NCBI GenBank assembly: GCA_027080725.1
Contig: JALWRC010000081.1
Location: forward strand, 1 to 48,034
From: Saprospiraceae bacterium
GTDB taxonomy: Bacteria > Bacteroidota > Bacteroidia > Chitinophagales > Saprospiraceae
Direction of reading: 5' to 3'
Length of the DNA stretch: 48,034 nt
Below the pieces are notes generated by a model, which searched no databases, had not been told where the DNA came from, and worked only from the letters and a program-made list of their open reading frames with translations. Position 1 is the stretch's first letter. Every line of letters starts with the position of its first letter. The position numbers and the translations under genes are program-made. Positions 16,186 through 23,883 of the stretch are shown here, piece after piece.

Positions 16186-16241
16186 GTATGAAATTGTTGC
16201 AACATGGCCTTAGAAAGCCGGTCGGTCAACCATTTCATACC
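16186..16241. repeat. Inverted pair of dispersed word A after the PBP gene
   Basis: Right arm TCAACCATTTCATACC (16226-16241) is an exact 16-base copy on the minus strand. Left arm GTATGAAATTGTTG (16186-16199) is a diverged copy in the opposite direction. They can form a stem with a loop of about 27 bases, 30 bases beyond the PBP stop codon, where a terminator would be expected. No U tract follows. Confidence 0.75.
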
Positions 16242-16270
16242 ATATCAAGAAGAGAGGAGAGAAGGCTCCC

Positions 16271-18862
16271 TTACTGAATCTCCTCGTCATCCATATCGCC
16301 TTCCTCGAGTTCGTCCTGATTGAGCAGGTCGTCGTCCCCATCGAGGTCACCGCTTTGCAAATCCAACTTTCGCTGCTTGTACTTATCGCAGTCTATCTCG
16401 ACATCGAGGGACGCGGGGCGTGCAAACTTCGCTTTGCGTTTGAATTCGACAGATTTATCCTGGGTAATACTCTTTATGAATGCCGCAAAGAAAGGGCGGG
16501 CATTGACAAACCCCTGTCCTTCGTTCAAGTTGAGCCAATGAATCCACTTATCCTCCCCACCGACCCAGGTGCCGACGACGAGGTCAGGGGTAATCCCCAT
16601 AAACCAGCTGTCGACATAGTCATTGGTCGTCCCTGTCTTCCCGCCAAACTCGCAGGTAATCCCGGGAAAAGCATGACTGTAGCTCCTGACGTTATTCATC
16701 AGCATATCCACCATGACATAATTGTACTGCGGATTGATGGCGGTATTGTGGTACTCTGCGGCCTGGTAGATGACTTGATTGTTCTTATCCACGATTTTCT
16801 TTACGAAATAGGGCTTGGAGTATATCCCATTGTTGGCAAAGGTCGTGTAGGCGCCTGCCATCTCCTGTACTTTGAGGTCTGCTGCGCCGAGACAAATCGA
16901 GGGCACGCGCGGGATGACATACCTTCCATTGGGGTACCGCAAGGTCGAGTCGATCCCCATATTGTGCAACAAACCGAGCACGGGGGCCACACTCCCTATC
17001 TCTATCATCAAACGCACCGATATACTGTTTTTAGAATACAAAAGCCCCTGGTACAGATTGTAATTGGTATGCAAGAACTTCCCATTTGCATTTTGGGGAG
17101 CCCAGGGTTTCGGCATTTTGAAGTTGGGGTCATTGGCCGGGATGATGTACTGTTTGTCTTCAAACTCCTGGCAAGGAGAAAGTCCCTGCAATGCGATGGC
17201 CGTGATATAGACAAAGGGCTTAAACGTCGATCCCACCTGGCGCCGCACATTGGTGTGGTCCACCTTAAACCATTTAAAATCTACTCCACCGATCCACATT
17301 TTCACCTCCCCCGTGCGCGGATCGACCCCAAGAGAACCTATCTGCAAGATGTTTCGATGGTACTTGATAGAATCCAATGGAGTCATCTCCGTCATCTTAT
17401 ATCCCTTGTCGTTGTAGGCGAAAACCTTCATTTTGACCTTCGTGTTAAAGTCCTTCTTAACGGCGACTTCAAACTTCTTGTAAGCCTGCTCCAGCGCTTT
17501 CCAATGGGCAGAATGACGGACCGCCAAATACTTGTCCTTTAATCCCTTTGATATCTGTTTTTCTCTAACCAATTTATCGAGATATCCCTTTTTCTTGTCA
17601 TTGTTGATGAGGCGTTTAATCATGCGTGCGGACAAGGGCGTCTTGCCAATTTCGGTATTCAGCTGCACTTGTAATTTACCAAAGTATTTATTCCATAGCT
17701 TCTGATAACGCTCTGACTCTCGCACCAGACGATTGAGGGTATTTTGCCGGATTTTCTTTTGTTCCGTTGTGGCTTGGTATTTCCAGGGGTCTCTACGTCC
17801 CCAGTGCCTGTCAAAGCGTTTTTGGACGGACGCCATATGCTTACGCATCTCCTCCTCCGCGTGTTGCTGCATCTTGAGGTCGATGGTCGTATATATTTTT
17901 AGTCCGTCCCGGTAGATATCATACCTTTCACCATTGGGCTTCAGATACTCCTCCCGGGCGAGCAAATCCTTGAGCCATTTGGTCAATTCTCGACGAAAAT
18001 AAGGAGCCGGACCTTCGGTATGCACTTCACGCATAAAATGCGACATATCGAGGGTATCTTTAACCAGCATTTCGTATTCCTTGGCGTCGATTTTCTTTGC
18101 CTTTCGCATTTGGTGCAATACGATATCCCTTCGAGCCTTGGCGCGATTGGGATGTCTTTTGGGATTGAAATAGCTGGGATTTTTAAGCATCCCGACCAGC
18201 ATGGCCGCTTCGTTAATCGTCAGGTCCTTTTGGTCCTTGCCAAAATACGTTTGGGCAGCCGACTGGACGCCCTCTGCTCCATACAGGAAGTCAAATTGGC
18301 TCAAATACATGGCTAGAATCTCTTCCTTGGTATATCGCTTATTGAGTTTGATTGCGATGAGCCATTCTTTGAACTTTGTGCGGGCGATCTGAAATGCTTT
18401 GTAAAGGGAGGACCGGCCTCTTAGGTTGGGGCGCTTGAAAAGGAGTTTGGCGAGCTGCTGGTCGATGGTACTTCCTCCCCCCTGGCCGCGCTGTTGCAGG
18501 ACGATGGTCTTAAAGAATACACGCCCCAATCCTGTAAAGTCAATTCCGGAGTGTGAATAATACCGGGCATCCTCCGTAGAGATTAAGGCATCTACGAGAT
18601 GAGGATTGAGGTCTTTGAATCGCACACTTTCTCTATTCTCTATAAAATACTTCCCAAAGGGCTTGCCATTGCGTGAGTAAACAATACTTGCCTGATTGAT
18701 CTCCGGATTTTCAAGCTGTTCGAAGGTCGGTAAATTATCAAACAATAGCAGCCCAAAAATGAGCGCTACGACCAAGATACCCAAACCAAAAAGAAGCCAC
18801 GCCCATCGCACCAACCTACGCTTCCACCCCGCTACGTCTTCATTACTTTTACTAAAAAACAT
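16271..18862 (-). CDS. Class A penicillin-binding protein (bifunctional transglycosylase/transpeptidase)
   Basis: 863 residues. One membrane anchor at about 21-42, then a GT51 glycosyltransferase domain with catalytic Glu97 in STEDARYYSHSGID and QGGGSTIDQQLAK. The transpeptidase has the active-site Ser near 545 (GSTFKPF), SKN (SxN) after it, and GGKTGTTND near 741. It polymerises and cross-links peptidoglycan in the periplasm, as PBP1A does. A long charged insert separates the domains, and the last 40 residues are an acidic low-complexity tail rich in Asp and Glu. A TATCTTTG box at 19094-19101 lies 230 bases upstream. Confidence 0.93.
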   Translation of the reverse strand: MFFSKSNEDVAGWKRRLVRWAWLLFGLGILVVALIFGLLLFDNLPTFEQLENPEINQASIVYSRNGKPFGKYFIENRESVRFKDLNPHLVDALISTEDARYYSHSGIDFTGLGRVFFKTIVLQQRGQGGGSTIDQQLAKLLFKRPNLRGRSSLYKAFQIARTKFKEWLIAIKLNKRYTKEEILAMYLSQFDFLYGAEGVQSAAQTYFGKDQKDLTINEAAMLVGMLKNPSYFNPKRHPNRAKARRDIVLHQMRKAKKIDAKEYEMLVKDTLDMSHFMREVHTEGPAPYFRRELTKWLKDLLAREEYLKPNGERYDIYRDGLKIYTTIDLKMQQHAEEEMRKHMASVQKRFDRHWGRRDPWKYQATTEQKKIRQNTLNRLVRESERYQKLWNKYFGKLQVQLNTEIGKTPLSARMIKRLINNDKKKGYLDKLVREKQISKGLKDKYLAVRHSAHWKALEQAYKKFEVAVKKDFNTKVKMKVFAYNDKGYKMTEMTPLDSIKYHRNILQIGSLGVDPRTGEVKMWIGGVDFKWFKVDHTNVRRQVGSTFKPFVYITAIALQGLSPCQEFEDKQYIIPANDPNFKMPKPWAPQNANGKFLHTNYNLYQGLLYSKNSISVRLMIEIGSVAPVLGLLHNMGIDSTLRYPNGRYVIPRVPSICLGAADLKVQEMAGAYTTFANNGIYSKPYFVKKIVDKNNQVIYQAAEYHNTAINPQYNYVMVDMLMNNVRSYSHAFPGITCEFGGKTGTTNDYVDSWFMGITPDLVVGTWVGGEDKWIHWLNLNEGQGFVNARPFFAAFIKSITQDKSVEFKRKAKFARPASLDVEIDCDKYKQRKLDLQSGDLDGDDDLLNQDELEEGDMDDEEIQ

Positions 18863-19016
18863 GTATTACAAATATTAGTTTTACGATTCGTCCCCATCCC
18901 CCCTGACACACTTTACATGGGAGGCTATTGGACAGCCCTTCATTTTAACGCAACAATGTTCATTTTAGGTCCAAAACACCCAAAAGAATTTAAAATTTCT
19001 TTTCGAGGGAATAATA

Positions 19017-19032
19017 TCAACCATTTCATACC
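19017..19032 (-). repeat. Dispersed word A, solitary intergenic copy
   Basis: TCAACCATTTCATACC on the plus strand, an exact copy of GGTATGAAATGGTTGA on the minus. It would lie in the 5' leader of the PBP transcript if the box at 19094 is used. Confidence 0.8.
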
Positions 19033-19093
19033 TCAAAATTACCGGTCTTACTCCGAAAACCTCAAATTACCTTCCCGGATAATATATATTCGG

Positions 19094-19101
19094 CAAAGAT
19101 A
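19094..19101 (-). promoter_or_regulatory. Candidate -7 box for the PBP gene
   Basis: TATCTTTG on the minus strand, exact TAnnTTTG match. It is about 230 bases before the start codon and lacks a well-spaced -33 box, so its use is uncertain. Confidence 0.4.
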
Positions 19102-19267
19102 CAATATGTTTCTCAATGCATCATGGTCTCCAAAAAATACAATACCATATAACCTCAAGCCGTAGGGGTAGATTTGGATACGAGAAGAAAGCGCTCCAAA
19201 AGGGCTCCAATTTTGCTAAAATTTGATTAAGTCATCATTTTATTCTCTCAAATCAGCTTCAAATGAC

Positions 19268-19275
19268 TACTTTTG
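19268..19275 (+). promoter_or_regulatory. Candidate -7 box for the lipoprotein gene
   Basis: TACTTTTG fits TAnnTTTG and is followed by the motif GCATTAC; the ATG is 22 bases downstream. A -33 box is not evident. Confidence 0.45.
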
Positions 19276-19296
19276 CATTACTAAATCCATGAGCAA

Positions 19297-19872
19297 ATGA
19301 GACAATTCTTCTATTTATTGTTAGTAGTATTCGTATTTGTACAATGCAAATCGGAGTCTGACGGTTCCTCTAAAGCCCCCGCTTCAGGTAAAGTGGTCAA
19401 GGCCACCCCCAAAGGCAAAGAATATGCTAAGTTGCCCTCCGACAGTCTTCAGTTTTTCTATGCAAATACAGATGAAATTGACCTTATCGCTTATGACGCC
19501 CCGCTTAGCATGAATTTTGCAAAGGCCAATAGTGTACGGTATATCCTTCAGCTCATCAATAGTAAGCCGGTATTACTCTCTGACGATTGCAAGCCCAACG
19601 GGCATCTGGTTTTCACCGGCCAAGGAGATGTATTGGGAGAAGCTGACCTTTACTTCCACGATGGTTGTAAAGCCGTCGCATTCATGAAAAACAATAAAAT
19701 CGCCTATGTCAATGAGCTTTCACAGGTTGGTATCGACTTCTTTATGCGCTTTATTCCGGAGAAAAAGAATCAATACACAGAGGATGACATTGACAAGCTT
19801 CGCAAGGAGTATGAGAGCCAAGGATTGAAAATGAAAGAAAAAGACGGAGAGCAAACCAAGAAGAAGAAATAA
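19297..19872 (+). CDS. Uncharacterised lipoprotein
   Basis: 191 residues. The N-terminus MRQFFYLLLVVFVFVQC is a lipoprotein signal peptide with Cys17 as the lipidated residue. The next residues, KSESDGSS, are acidic and Ser-rich, similar to the surface-export signals described for Bacteroidota lipoproteins. The mature part has two further Cys (DDCKPNG and HDGCKAV), which could form a disulfide in the periplasm. The C-terminus is a highly charged Lys/Glu helix ending in four Lys. I recognise no family. It is followed 44 bases later by the phosphatase gene on the same strand. Confidence 0.75.
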   Translation: MRQFFYLLLVVFVFVQCKSESDGSSKAPASGKVVKATPKGKEYAKLPSDSLQFFYANTDEIDLIAYDAPLSMNFAKANSVRYILQLINSKPVLLSDDCKPNGHLVFTGQGDVLGEADLYFHDGCKAVAFMKNNKIAYVNELSQVGIDFFMRFIPEKKNQYTEDDIDKLRKEYESQGLKMKEKDGEQTKKKK

Positions 19873-19916
19873 GGCTCCCCTCCCTCTTTACCTCACAAAT
19901 CATAAAAGCACATTCC

Positions 19917-20837
19917 TTGAGTGATCAGCAGCGGCCGGGCATCATTATCGATATGGGCTCCAACACCTTTCACCTACTGATTGCGGTTTTACAACAAGAT
20001 GAATTAGCTGTGCTTCACAAAGAAAAAACCTTTGTCCACTTGGGGGAAGGAGGACTTGGTCATCTCACCGGTGCGGCGGTCAAAAGAGCGATGCAAACCC
20101 TTACCCACTACAAAAAAATGGCCCTGCAATACCCCTCAGCTTCCATCCGGCTTTATGCCACAGCTGCCCTTCGCGAGGCAGACAATACCGCTGAATTCAT
20201 CTCCATGGTGGAACAGGAATTGGGCTGGAAGGTGGACATTATATCCGGAAGGGAGGAAGCCCGGTTGATTTATAAAGGTGTTCTTTCGGCCTCTCGGACG
20301 CTGCCCGGTGAAGGGCTCATCATGGATATTGGAGGGGGAAGTGTGGAGTTTATTCACTTTCGGGATGGTGGTATGAAATGGTCGAACTCATACGATATCG
20401 GGGCCAATGTACTGGAACAATACCGCTATTCCGACCCTTTGGACAAGGACGATATCAACAGCATTTTACGTTTCGTTACTGCAAAATTAACTCCACTAAA
20501 ACAGTACATAGCGCAGCATGCTGCCCGTCCGCTTCCGCTGATAGGTGCCTCCGGTTCCTTCGAAACACTGGCGAGCATGGTCTCCCCATCAAACCCGGCC
20601 TCTCAAATTGCCGCCTCCACTTTTGAAGAACTATACGAACGCTTGCTGCCGACGACCTTAGAAGAGCGATTGCAAATGGAAGGACTCCCGGAAAAAAGAG
20701 CGGGGTATATCGTACTGGCCATGCTACTTTGCAAGTATGTCCTATCACTCACTAAAAGCAGAGAGATTCTAATAAGTCGCGGTGCGCTTAAGGAAGGAGC
20801 GATGTGGGAATTATTAAGGGAGTCTCCTATTTTATAA
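19917..20837 (+). CDS. Ppx/GppA family phosphatase (exopolyphosphatase-like)
   Basis: 306 residues, matching the catalytic two-lobed ASKHA-fold core of Ppx/GppA without the C-terminal HD extension of long enzymes. Phosphate loops are seen in IIIDMGSNTFHLL near residues 10-22 and IMDIGGGSVEF near 140; ATAALREADN supplies the conserved Glu. It would hydrolyse polyphosphate or pppGpp in the cytoplasm. The start is a TTG at 19917 (TTG AGT GAT CAG): the first in-frame ATG lies inside the first phosphate motif, so it cannot be the start. In-frame MKWS at about 153-156 is encoded by a near-exact copy of dispersed word A. Confidence 0.87.
   Translation: MSDQQRPGIIIDMGSNTFHLLIAVLQQDELAVLHKEKTFVHLGEGGLGHLTGAAVKRAMQTLTHYKKMALQYPSASIRLYATAALREADNTAEFISMVEQELGWKVDIISGREEARLIYKGVLSASRTLPGEGLIMDIGGGSVEFIHFRDGGMKWSNSYDIGANVLEQYRYSDPLDKDDINSILRFVTAKLTPLKQYIAQHAARPLPLIGASGSFETLASMVSPSNPASQIAASTFEELYERLLPTTLEERLQMEGLPEKRAGYIVLAMLLCKYVLSLTKSREILISRGALKEGAMWELLRESPIL
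20370..20385 (+). repeat. Dispersed word A, coding copy in Ppx/GppA gene
   Basis: GGTATGAAATGGTCGA, one mismatch (T to C) from the 16-base consensus, read in frame as GMKWS. Confidence 0.7.
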
Positions 20838-20843
20838 CTACCT

Positions 20844-20851
20844 TAGATTTG
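20844..20851 (+). promoter_or_regulatory. Candidate -7 box of the barrel-protein gene
   Basis: TAGATTTG fits TAnnTTTG; it lies 17 bases before the ATG at 20869 and 6 bases after the phosphatase stop. No clear -33 box. Confidence 0.35.
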
Positions 20852-20868
20852 GAACAAAACAAAGAAAC

Positions 20869-21540
20869 ATGTACAAGTTCATCACAACTCTATTTCTTTT
20901 TGGGGCAATCTTACCCATTGGATCTGGCCAATTAACTATTCTTGATGGCGGTGGCGTGCAATGGACCATCCTTCCCGGCGTCAATGCGGCAATTAATCAC
21001 TACAACACCGCCAACTCCAACATATCCGATGGCCTTACACCGATGCACTTGAACGGAGTGTTTGACATCGGAATGGGGTACCGCGTGCTATCGAGCAGTA
21101 TCGAACTTCTCTACCAATACAGTTGGATGACCAGCCATGGGAAAACGACGTCAGGACAGCTACCAAAGGAATATGGATTATCCTTAAAACGCTTTTCGCA
21201 TTCCGTCAGCTGCACCTACAATATCGATGTAGAGCGCTGGGGTGCGGGGATAGGAATGGCCTACCATTTCATAAATTACAAATGGACCGACGAGGCATCG
21301 AAAATCAAGAAAATGCCCATCCGAACCTCCCCGGGCTATTGGGCAGTTACCGGGGCGCTGCACTACGCAGTATTCCAATCAGACTACATTCGGTTGACGC
21401 TGCGGCCTTATGTAAATTACCCCGTAACCCATCAAAAAACCACACAATTATACCGCCTACTGGGCACCGACGGGCCGACGCACAGCAAAGAACTCACCTT
21501 CGGACTGAGGATACTTTTCAGCAATGGTCCCCAATCCTAA
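20869..21540 (+). CDS. Probable outer-membrane beta-barrel protein
   Basis: 223 residues with a signal peptide (MYKFITTLFLFGAILPIGSGQ). The mature part is rich in alternating hydrophobic and polar residues typical of barrel strands, for example SSIELLYQYSWM, WGAGIGMAYHFINYKW, IRLTLRPYVNY and ELTFGLRILF. About eight such strands would make a small barrel. No named family recognised. It follows the phosphatase gene by 31 bases. The final residues (LFSNGPQS) do not end in the classical C-terminal Phe. Confidence 0.68.
   Translation: MYKFITTLFLFGAILPIGSGQLTILDGGGVQWTILPGVNAAINHYNTANSNISDGLTPMHLNGVFDIGMGYRVLSSSIELLYQYSWMTSHGKTTSGQLPKEYGLSLKRFSHSVSCTYNIDVERWGAGIGMAYHFINYKWTDEASKIKKMPIRTSPGYWAVTGALHYAVFQSDYIRLTLRPYVNYPVTHQKTTQLYRLLGTDGPTHSKELTFGLRILFSNGPQS
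21262..21273 (-). repeat. Dispersed word A core, coding copy in barrel gene
   Basis: TACCATTTCATA on the plus strand, i.e. TATGAAATGGTA on the minus; read in frame as YHFI. Confidence 0.55.
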
Positions 21541-21560
21541 GAGGATGCGTAGGAAAAGTC

Positions 21561-21580
21561 AAAAAAAGTAGTCTTTTTTT
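21561..21580 (+). terminator. Weak A/T-stem hairpin before rpsT
   Basis: AAAAAAAG, loop TAGT, then CTTTTTTT: an 8-bp stem ending in a T tract, 20 bases after the barrel gene stop. It may end that transcript. The low stem stability makes this tentative. Confidence 0.35.
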
Positions 21581-21613
21581 AATGAAAAAAGGGCGCAGTA
21601 TCAGGCTTTATGC

Positions 21614-21621
21614 TATCTTTG
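21614..21621 (+). promoter_or_regulatory. rpsT promoter -7 box
   Basis: TATCTTTG exactly matches TAnnTTTG and is followed by CACTC, giving TTTGCACTC. The same TTTGCACTC follows the rpsL and infA boxes. It is 28 bases before the rpsT ATG. An upstream run of A and T precedes it. Confidence 0.65.
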
Positions 21622-21648
21622 CACTCCAAATCTAAACAAAATTGTACA

Positions 21649-21903
21649 ATGGCTAATATTAAAGGTGCGAAAAAGAGAATGAGACAGAACGCTAAGAAGC
21701 GTGAACACAATCATTTTTATGCAAAACGAACGCGATCTTTCATTCGTCGTTTAAGAGATATGACTGATAAGGCGGAAGCACAAAAGTTTCTCCCAACGGT
21801 AATTAGCGAAATCGATAAGTTGGCAAAACGACATATTTGGCATGCCAATAAAGCATCCAATCTTAAAGGAAAATTGACAAAGTTCGTAAACGGCTTGTCA
21901 TAA
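21649..21903 (+). CDS. rpsT: 30S ribosomal protein S20
   Basis: 84 residues, the usual S20 length. It is a three-helix, Lys/Arg-rich protein that binds 16S rRNA. MANIKGAKKRMRQNAKKR is the standard N-terminus and RHIWHANKASNLKGKL the standard C-terminal block. The frame is open further upstream, but the true start is the ATG at 21649: the promoter's -7 box overlaps any earlier start. It is a monocistronic unit with its own promoter and terminator, isolated from the main ribosomal cluster as in most bacteria. Confidence 0.95.
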   Translation: MANIKGAKKRMRQNAKKREHNHFYAKRTRSFIRRLRDMTDKAEAQKFLPTVISEIDKLAKRHIWHANKASNLKGKLTKFVNGLS

Positions 21904-21938
21904 AGAGTTAATATTTGGAACAATTGCATTAACATGTG

Positions 21939-21963
21939 AAGCCCCCCCGTGGGGCTTTTTTTT
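21939..21963 (+). terminator. rpsT rho-independent terminator
   Basis: Stem AAGCCCC (21939-21945) and GGGGCTT (21951-21957), 5-base loop, followed by eight T. A textbook intrinsic terminator 35 bases after the rpsT stop. Confidence 0.9.
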
Positions 21964-21991
21964 ATTTTCCTTCTCCATTGCCCCTTCTACA

Positions 21992-22011
21992 GTGTGTATT
22001 ACAAACTGCAC
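21992..22011 (-). repeat. Dispersed element B, copy 2
   Basis: Reverse complement of GTGCAGTTTGTAATACACAC; the flanking TTAGTG matches copy 1 as well, giving 21 of 23 shared bases with 9310-9332. Confidence 0.65.
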
Positions 22012-22126
22012 TAATATTTGCAAATGCAGTGTTTTGTCACTAATATTGAATGCCCTTTACCCGGAATTAAATCCATCCGGACCAGGCAAAAATATCGCCA
22101 AAACAGCTTTAGGTGTCCTATTCTAA

Positions 22127-22196
22127 CCCTGCACTTCGCTAACGCTTGCACAGGGCTATAAAGATGACATCCCTACGGGGTTGTCATTGTTTTTTA
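22127..22196. repeat. REP-like double hairpin
   Basis: First stem CCCTG/CAGGG spans 22127-22155 with an inner TGCA pairing. The second is a 10-bp stem with one mismatch, ATGACATCCC (22164-22173) and GGGTTGTCAT (22178-22187), loop TACG, followed by TGTTTTTT. The look (CCCTGC...GCAGGG then CATCCC...GGG) is that of repeats scattered between genes in many Bacteroidota genomes. It could also terminate plus-strand transcription. Confidence 0.5.
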
Positions 22197-22206
22197 TGAT
22201 AGAAAT

Positions 22207-22226
22207 GTGCTCTTTGTAATACGCAC
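22207..22226 (+). repeat. Dispersed element B, copy 3
   Basis: GTGCTCTTTGTAATACGCAC; the ends GTGC/GCAC pair perfectly, as GTGT/ACAC do in copy 1, so the dyad is conserved although the bases differ. Confidence 0.65.
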
Positions 22227-22255
22227 CCTTCTCCGAAAAGCGAGGCGTGATAAAA

Positions 22256-22314
22256 ATGGTTAAAACCATCACAAAAATTGCTTTGGATTCTATTCCCACG
22301 GTTAAAACCGTGGG
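22256..22314. repeat. Two-hairpin intergenic element C, copy 2
   Basis: ATGGTTAAAACCAT (22256-22269), 25 bases, then CCCACGGTTAAAACCGTGGG (22295-22314). Same design as 14125-14184 with one base less spacing, while the spacer sequences differ. Confidence 0.7.
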
Positions 22315-22443
22315 CTATGATGGTTTCCCTTCATGTGCGTATGCCACTTGGTTTTACAGGATATGAAGTAGTCGAGCGGGTGCCGCAGTGGCAATAGGGA
22401 TGGGGGAGCCTGTGCCTCCTATGCGGTATGAGGTTGTAAAAAT

Positions 22444-22463
22444 GTGCACGTTGTAATACACAC
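22444..22463 (+). repeat. Dispersed element B, copy 4
   Basis: GTGCACGTTGTAATACACAC, 18 of 20 bases shared with copy 2. It lies 22 bases before a TATATTTG promoter box. Confidence 0.65.
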
Positions 22464-22484
22464 ACCACTCTCCCGTAGTTTCCT

Positions 22485-22492
22485 TATATTTG
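22485..22492 (+). promoter_or_regulatory. Candidate -7 box for the M14 peptidase gene
   Basis: TATATTTG exactly fits TAnnTTTG and lies 132 bases before the chosen ATG at 22624. A -33 box is not clear. Element B copy 4 sits just upstream and could be an operator. Confidence 0.45.
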
Positions 22493-22623
22493 CCCAAGAC
22501 TATCATTCCTTCGGGATGGGAGACCTGCATCAAATCATGAGAATGTGATTGCTGGTTCTCCTGAAGGTAATCAGTCTTAGTCCGACATTTAACCACTTGC
22601 CTAAAAGGCCTAATTCGAGCAAT

Positions 22624-23883
22624 ATGAAAAAAAGTATCTTTCTACTCCTTACGGTTCTCATACTCTTCGTCTCTTGTCAGAGCAGTAAAAATATACTCCG
22701 CTATGACCCGTCTATCTATCCCGATCCGGTCGACACCCATGATCGTGCGATAAAGATGCAAAGAAAAACCGTATTCCGGTTTCCCTCAGGGGTACAGTTT
22801 GACAATAAGTTTGACGGTGCCCGCATGAACGATGTGCGAGCCGTCGATGATTCGACCTATCTGATTTATATCACACCTGAAAATGAGCCTATCAATTACT
22901 CCCCTTATTACGCATTCAGGCTTTGGACCGAAGCGGATAAGGACATAGCCGTGCAACTCACCTACCCTTCCAGGTATCACCACCGGTACATCCCCAAGCT
23001 GAGCCAGGACGGCAAGACCTGGGCACCCATTGACTCTTCGCATTATAAGGTGGCAGCAGACACGGGATCAGCTTTATTGAAATTGCACCTTTCAGCTGGC
23101 AAGGTACTCTATGTTGCGGCACAAGAACTCAAGACTTCCAAGATGACAGAGCAGTGGGTCCATGAAAAAGAGAAGCATCCCCTGGTACATACACAGACCA
23201 TTGGGAAGAGCAAACTGGGCCGGCCTCTTTGGTTTATGAATATCGGAACCGAATCCGACAAGGAAAAAGAGGTCATCGTCGTGATCACTCGTCAGCATCC
23301 TCCGGAAGTGAGCGGTCACCTTGCCTTTGATGCCTTTATTGACGAGATGCTGAAAGACAACCGGAGGAATCGTGATTTTTTCAAGCGATACCAGCTTTGG
23401 GTTGTCCCGATGATAAATCCGGATGGGGTAGATCTTGGACATTGGCGGCACAATGCCGGGGGAATAGATCTCAATAGAGACTGGGCATATTTCCGTCAGC
23501 CAGAGACCCGGCAAGTAGCAAACTTCATTCTGGAGCGGGCAAAAAAACAAAAAGCCAACATCATCTTAGGCCTGGATTTTCATTCGACACAAACAGATGT
23601 GTACTATACCTTTCCGGACTCCTTACAGAGGAAGATTCCTTACTTCAACCATTATTGGACGCAAGGTATCGACGAATCCCTTCCCCCGTATCCATCCCGG
23701 TTTGAGCCCTATGCGGTTAATTCACCCATCTCCAAAGCTTGGTTCCTCCTCCAGTTTGGAGCCGAATCCATTACCTTTGAGATCGGAGATGAGACGGACA
23801 GGGGATTTATCGAGCAGAAAGGGCGCAGTGCTGCCCGCGAAATGGCCAAGCTGTTAATCATGCGCGACACATCGTGCAAGTAG
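22624..23883 (+). CDS. M14-family zinc carboxypeptidase-like lipoprotein
   Basis: 419 residues from the ATG at 22624. The lipoprotein signal is MKKSIFLLLTVLILFVSC, Cys18 lipidated. A beta-sandwich M14_N domain spans about 45-180. The carboxypeptidase domain shows the zinc pair His and Glu in RQHPPEVSGH, NRDW, the third zinc His in LGLDFHST, and the catalytic Glu in ESITFEIGDET. This arrangement fits cytosolic-carboxypeptidase/AGBL-like and Bacteroidota M14 peptidases; it would cleave C-terminal residues of peptides, perhaps peptidoglycan stems. An earlier in-frame ATG at 22549 would put 25 non-signal residues before the lipoprotein signal, so it is rejected. Confidence 0.88.
   Translation: MKKSIFLLLTVLILFVSCQSSKNILRYDPSIYPDPVDTHDRAIKMQRKTVFRFPSGVQFDNKFDGARMNDVRAVDDSTYLIYITPENEPINYSPYYAFRLWTEADKDIAVQLTYPSRYHHRYIPKLSQDGKTWAPIDSSHYKVAADTGSALLKLHLSAGKVLYVAAQELKTSKMTEQWVHEKEKHPLVHTQTIGKSKLGRPLWFMNIGTESDKEKEVIVVITRQHPPEVSGHLAFDAFIDEMLKDNRRNRDFFKRYQLWVVPMINPDGVDLGHWRHNAGGIDLNRDWAYFRQPETRQVANFILERAKKQKANIILGLDFHSTQTDVYYTFPDSLQRKIPYFNHYWTQGIDESLPPYPSRFEPYAVNSPISKAWFLLQFGAESITFEIGDETDRGFIEQKGRSAAREMAKLLIMRDTSCK

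Larger units (their letters stand above)
18863..19296. other. Divergent intergenic region between PBP and lipoprotein genes
   Basis: 434 bases between two divergently transcribed genes. It contains an exact 16-base word A at 19017-19032, a minus-strand TATCTTTG at 19094-19101 and a plus-strand TACTTTTG at 19268-19275. An open frame at 18917-19165 has no family features and is not called. Confidence 0.55.
21964..22623. other. Repeat-dense intergenic region before the M14 peptidase gene
   Basis: 660 bases without a supported gene. It holds three copies of element B (21992-22011, 22207-22226, 22444-22463), a REP-like double hairpin (22127-22196), element C copy 2 (22256-22314) and the likely M14 promoter at 22485. 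It is the densest repeat accumulation in the window. Confidence 0.65.

Noticed and set aside
16355-17542. A 395-codon open frame on the plus strand opposite the PBP gene
   Set aside because: It lies entirely within a conserved PBP coding region, has no family features and no promoter; it is an antisense shadow.
18917-19165. An 82-codon open frame in the PBP/lipoprotein gap
   Set aside because: No family, no promoter, low-complexity composition, and it covers a copy of dispersed word A.
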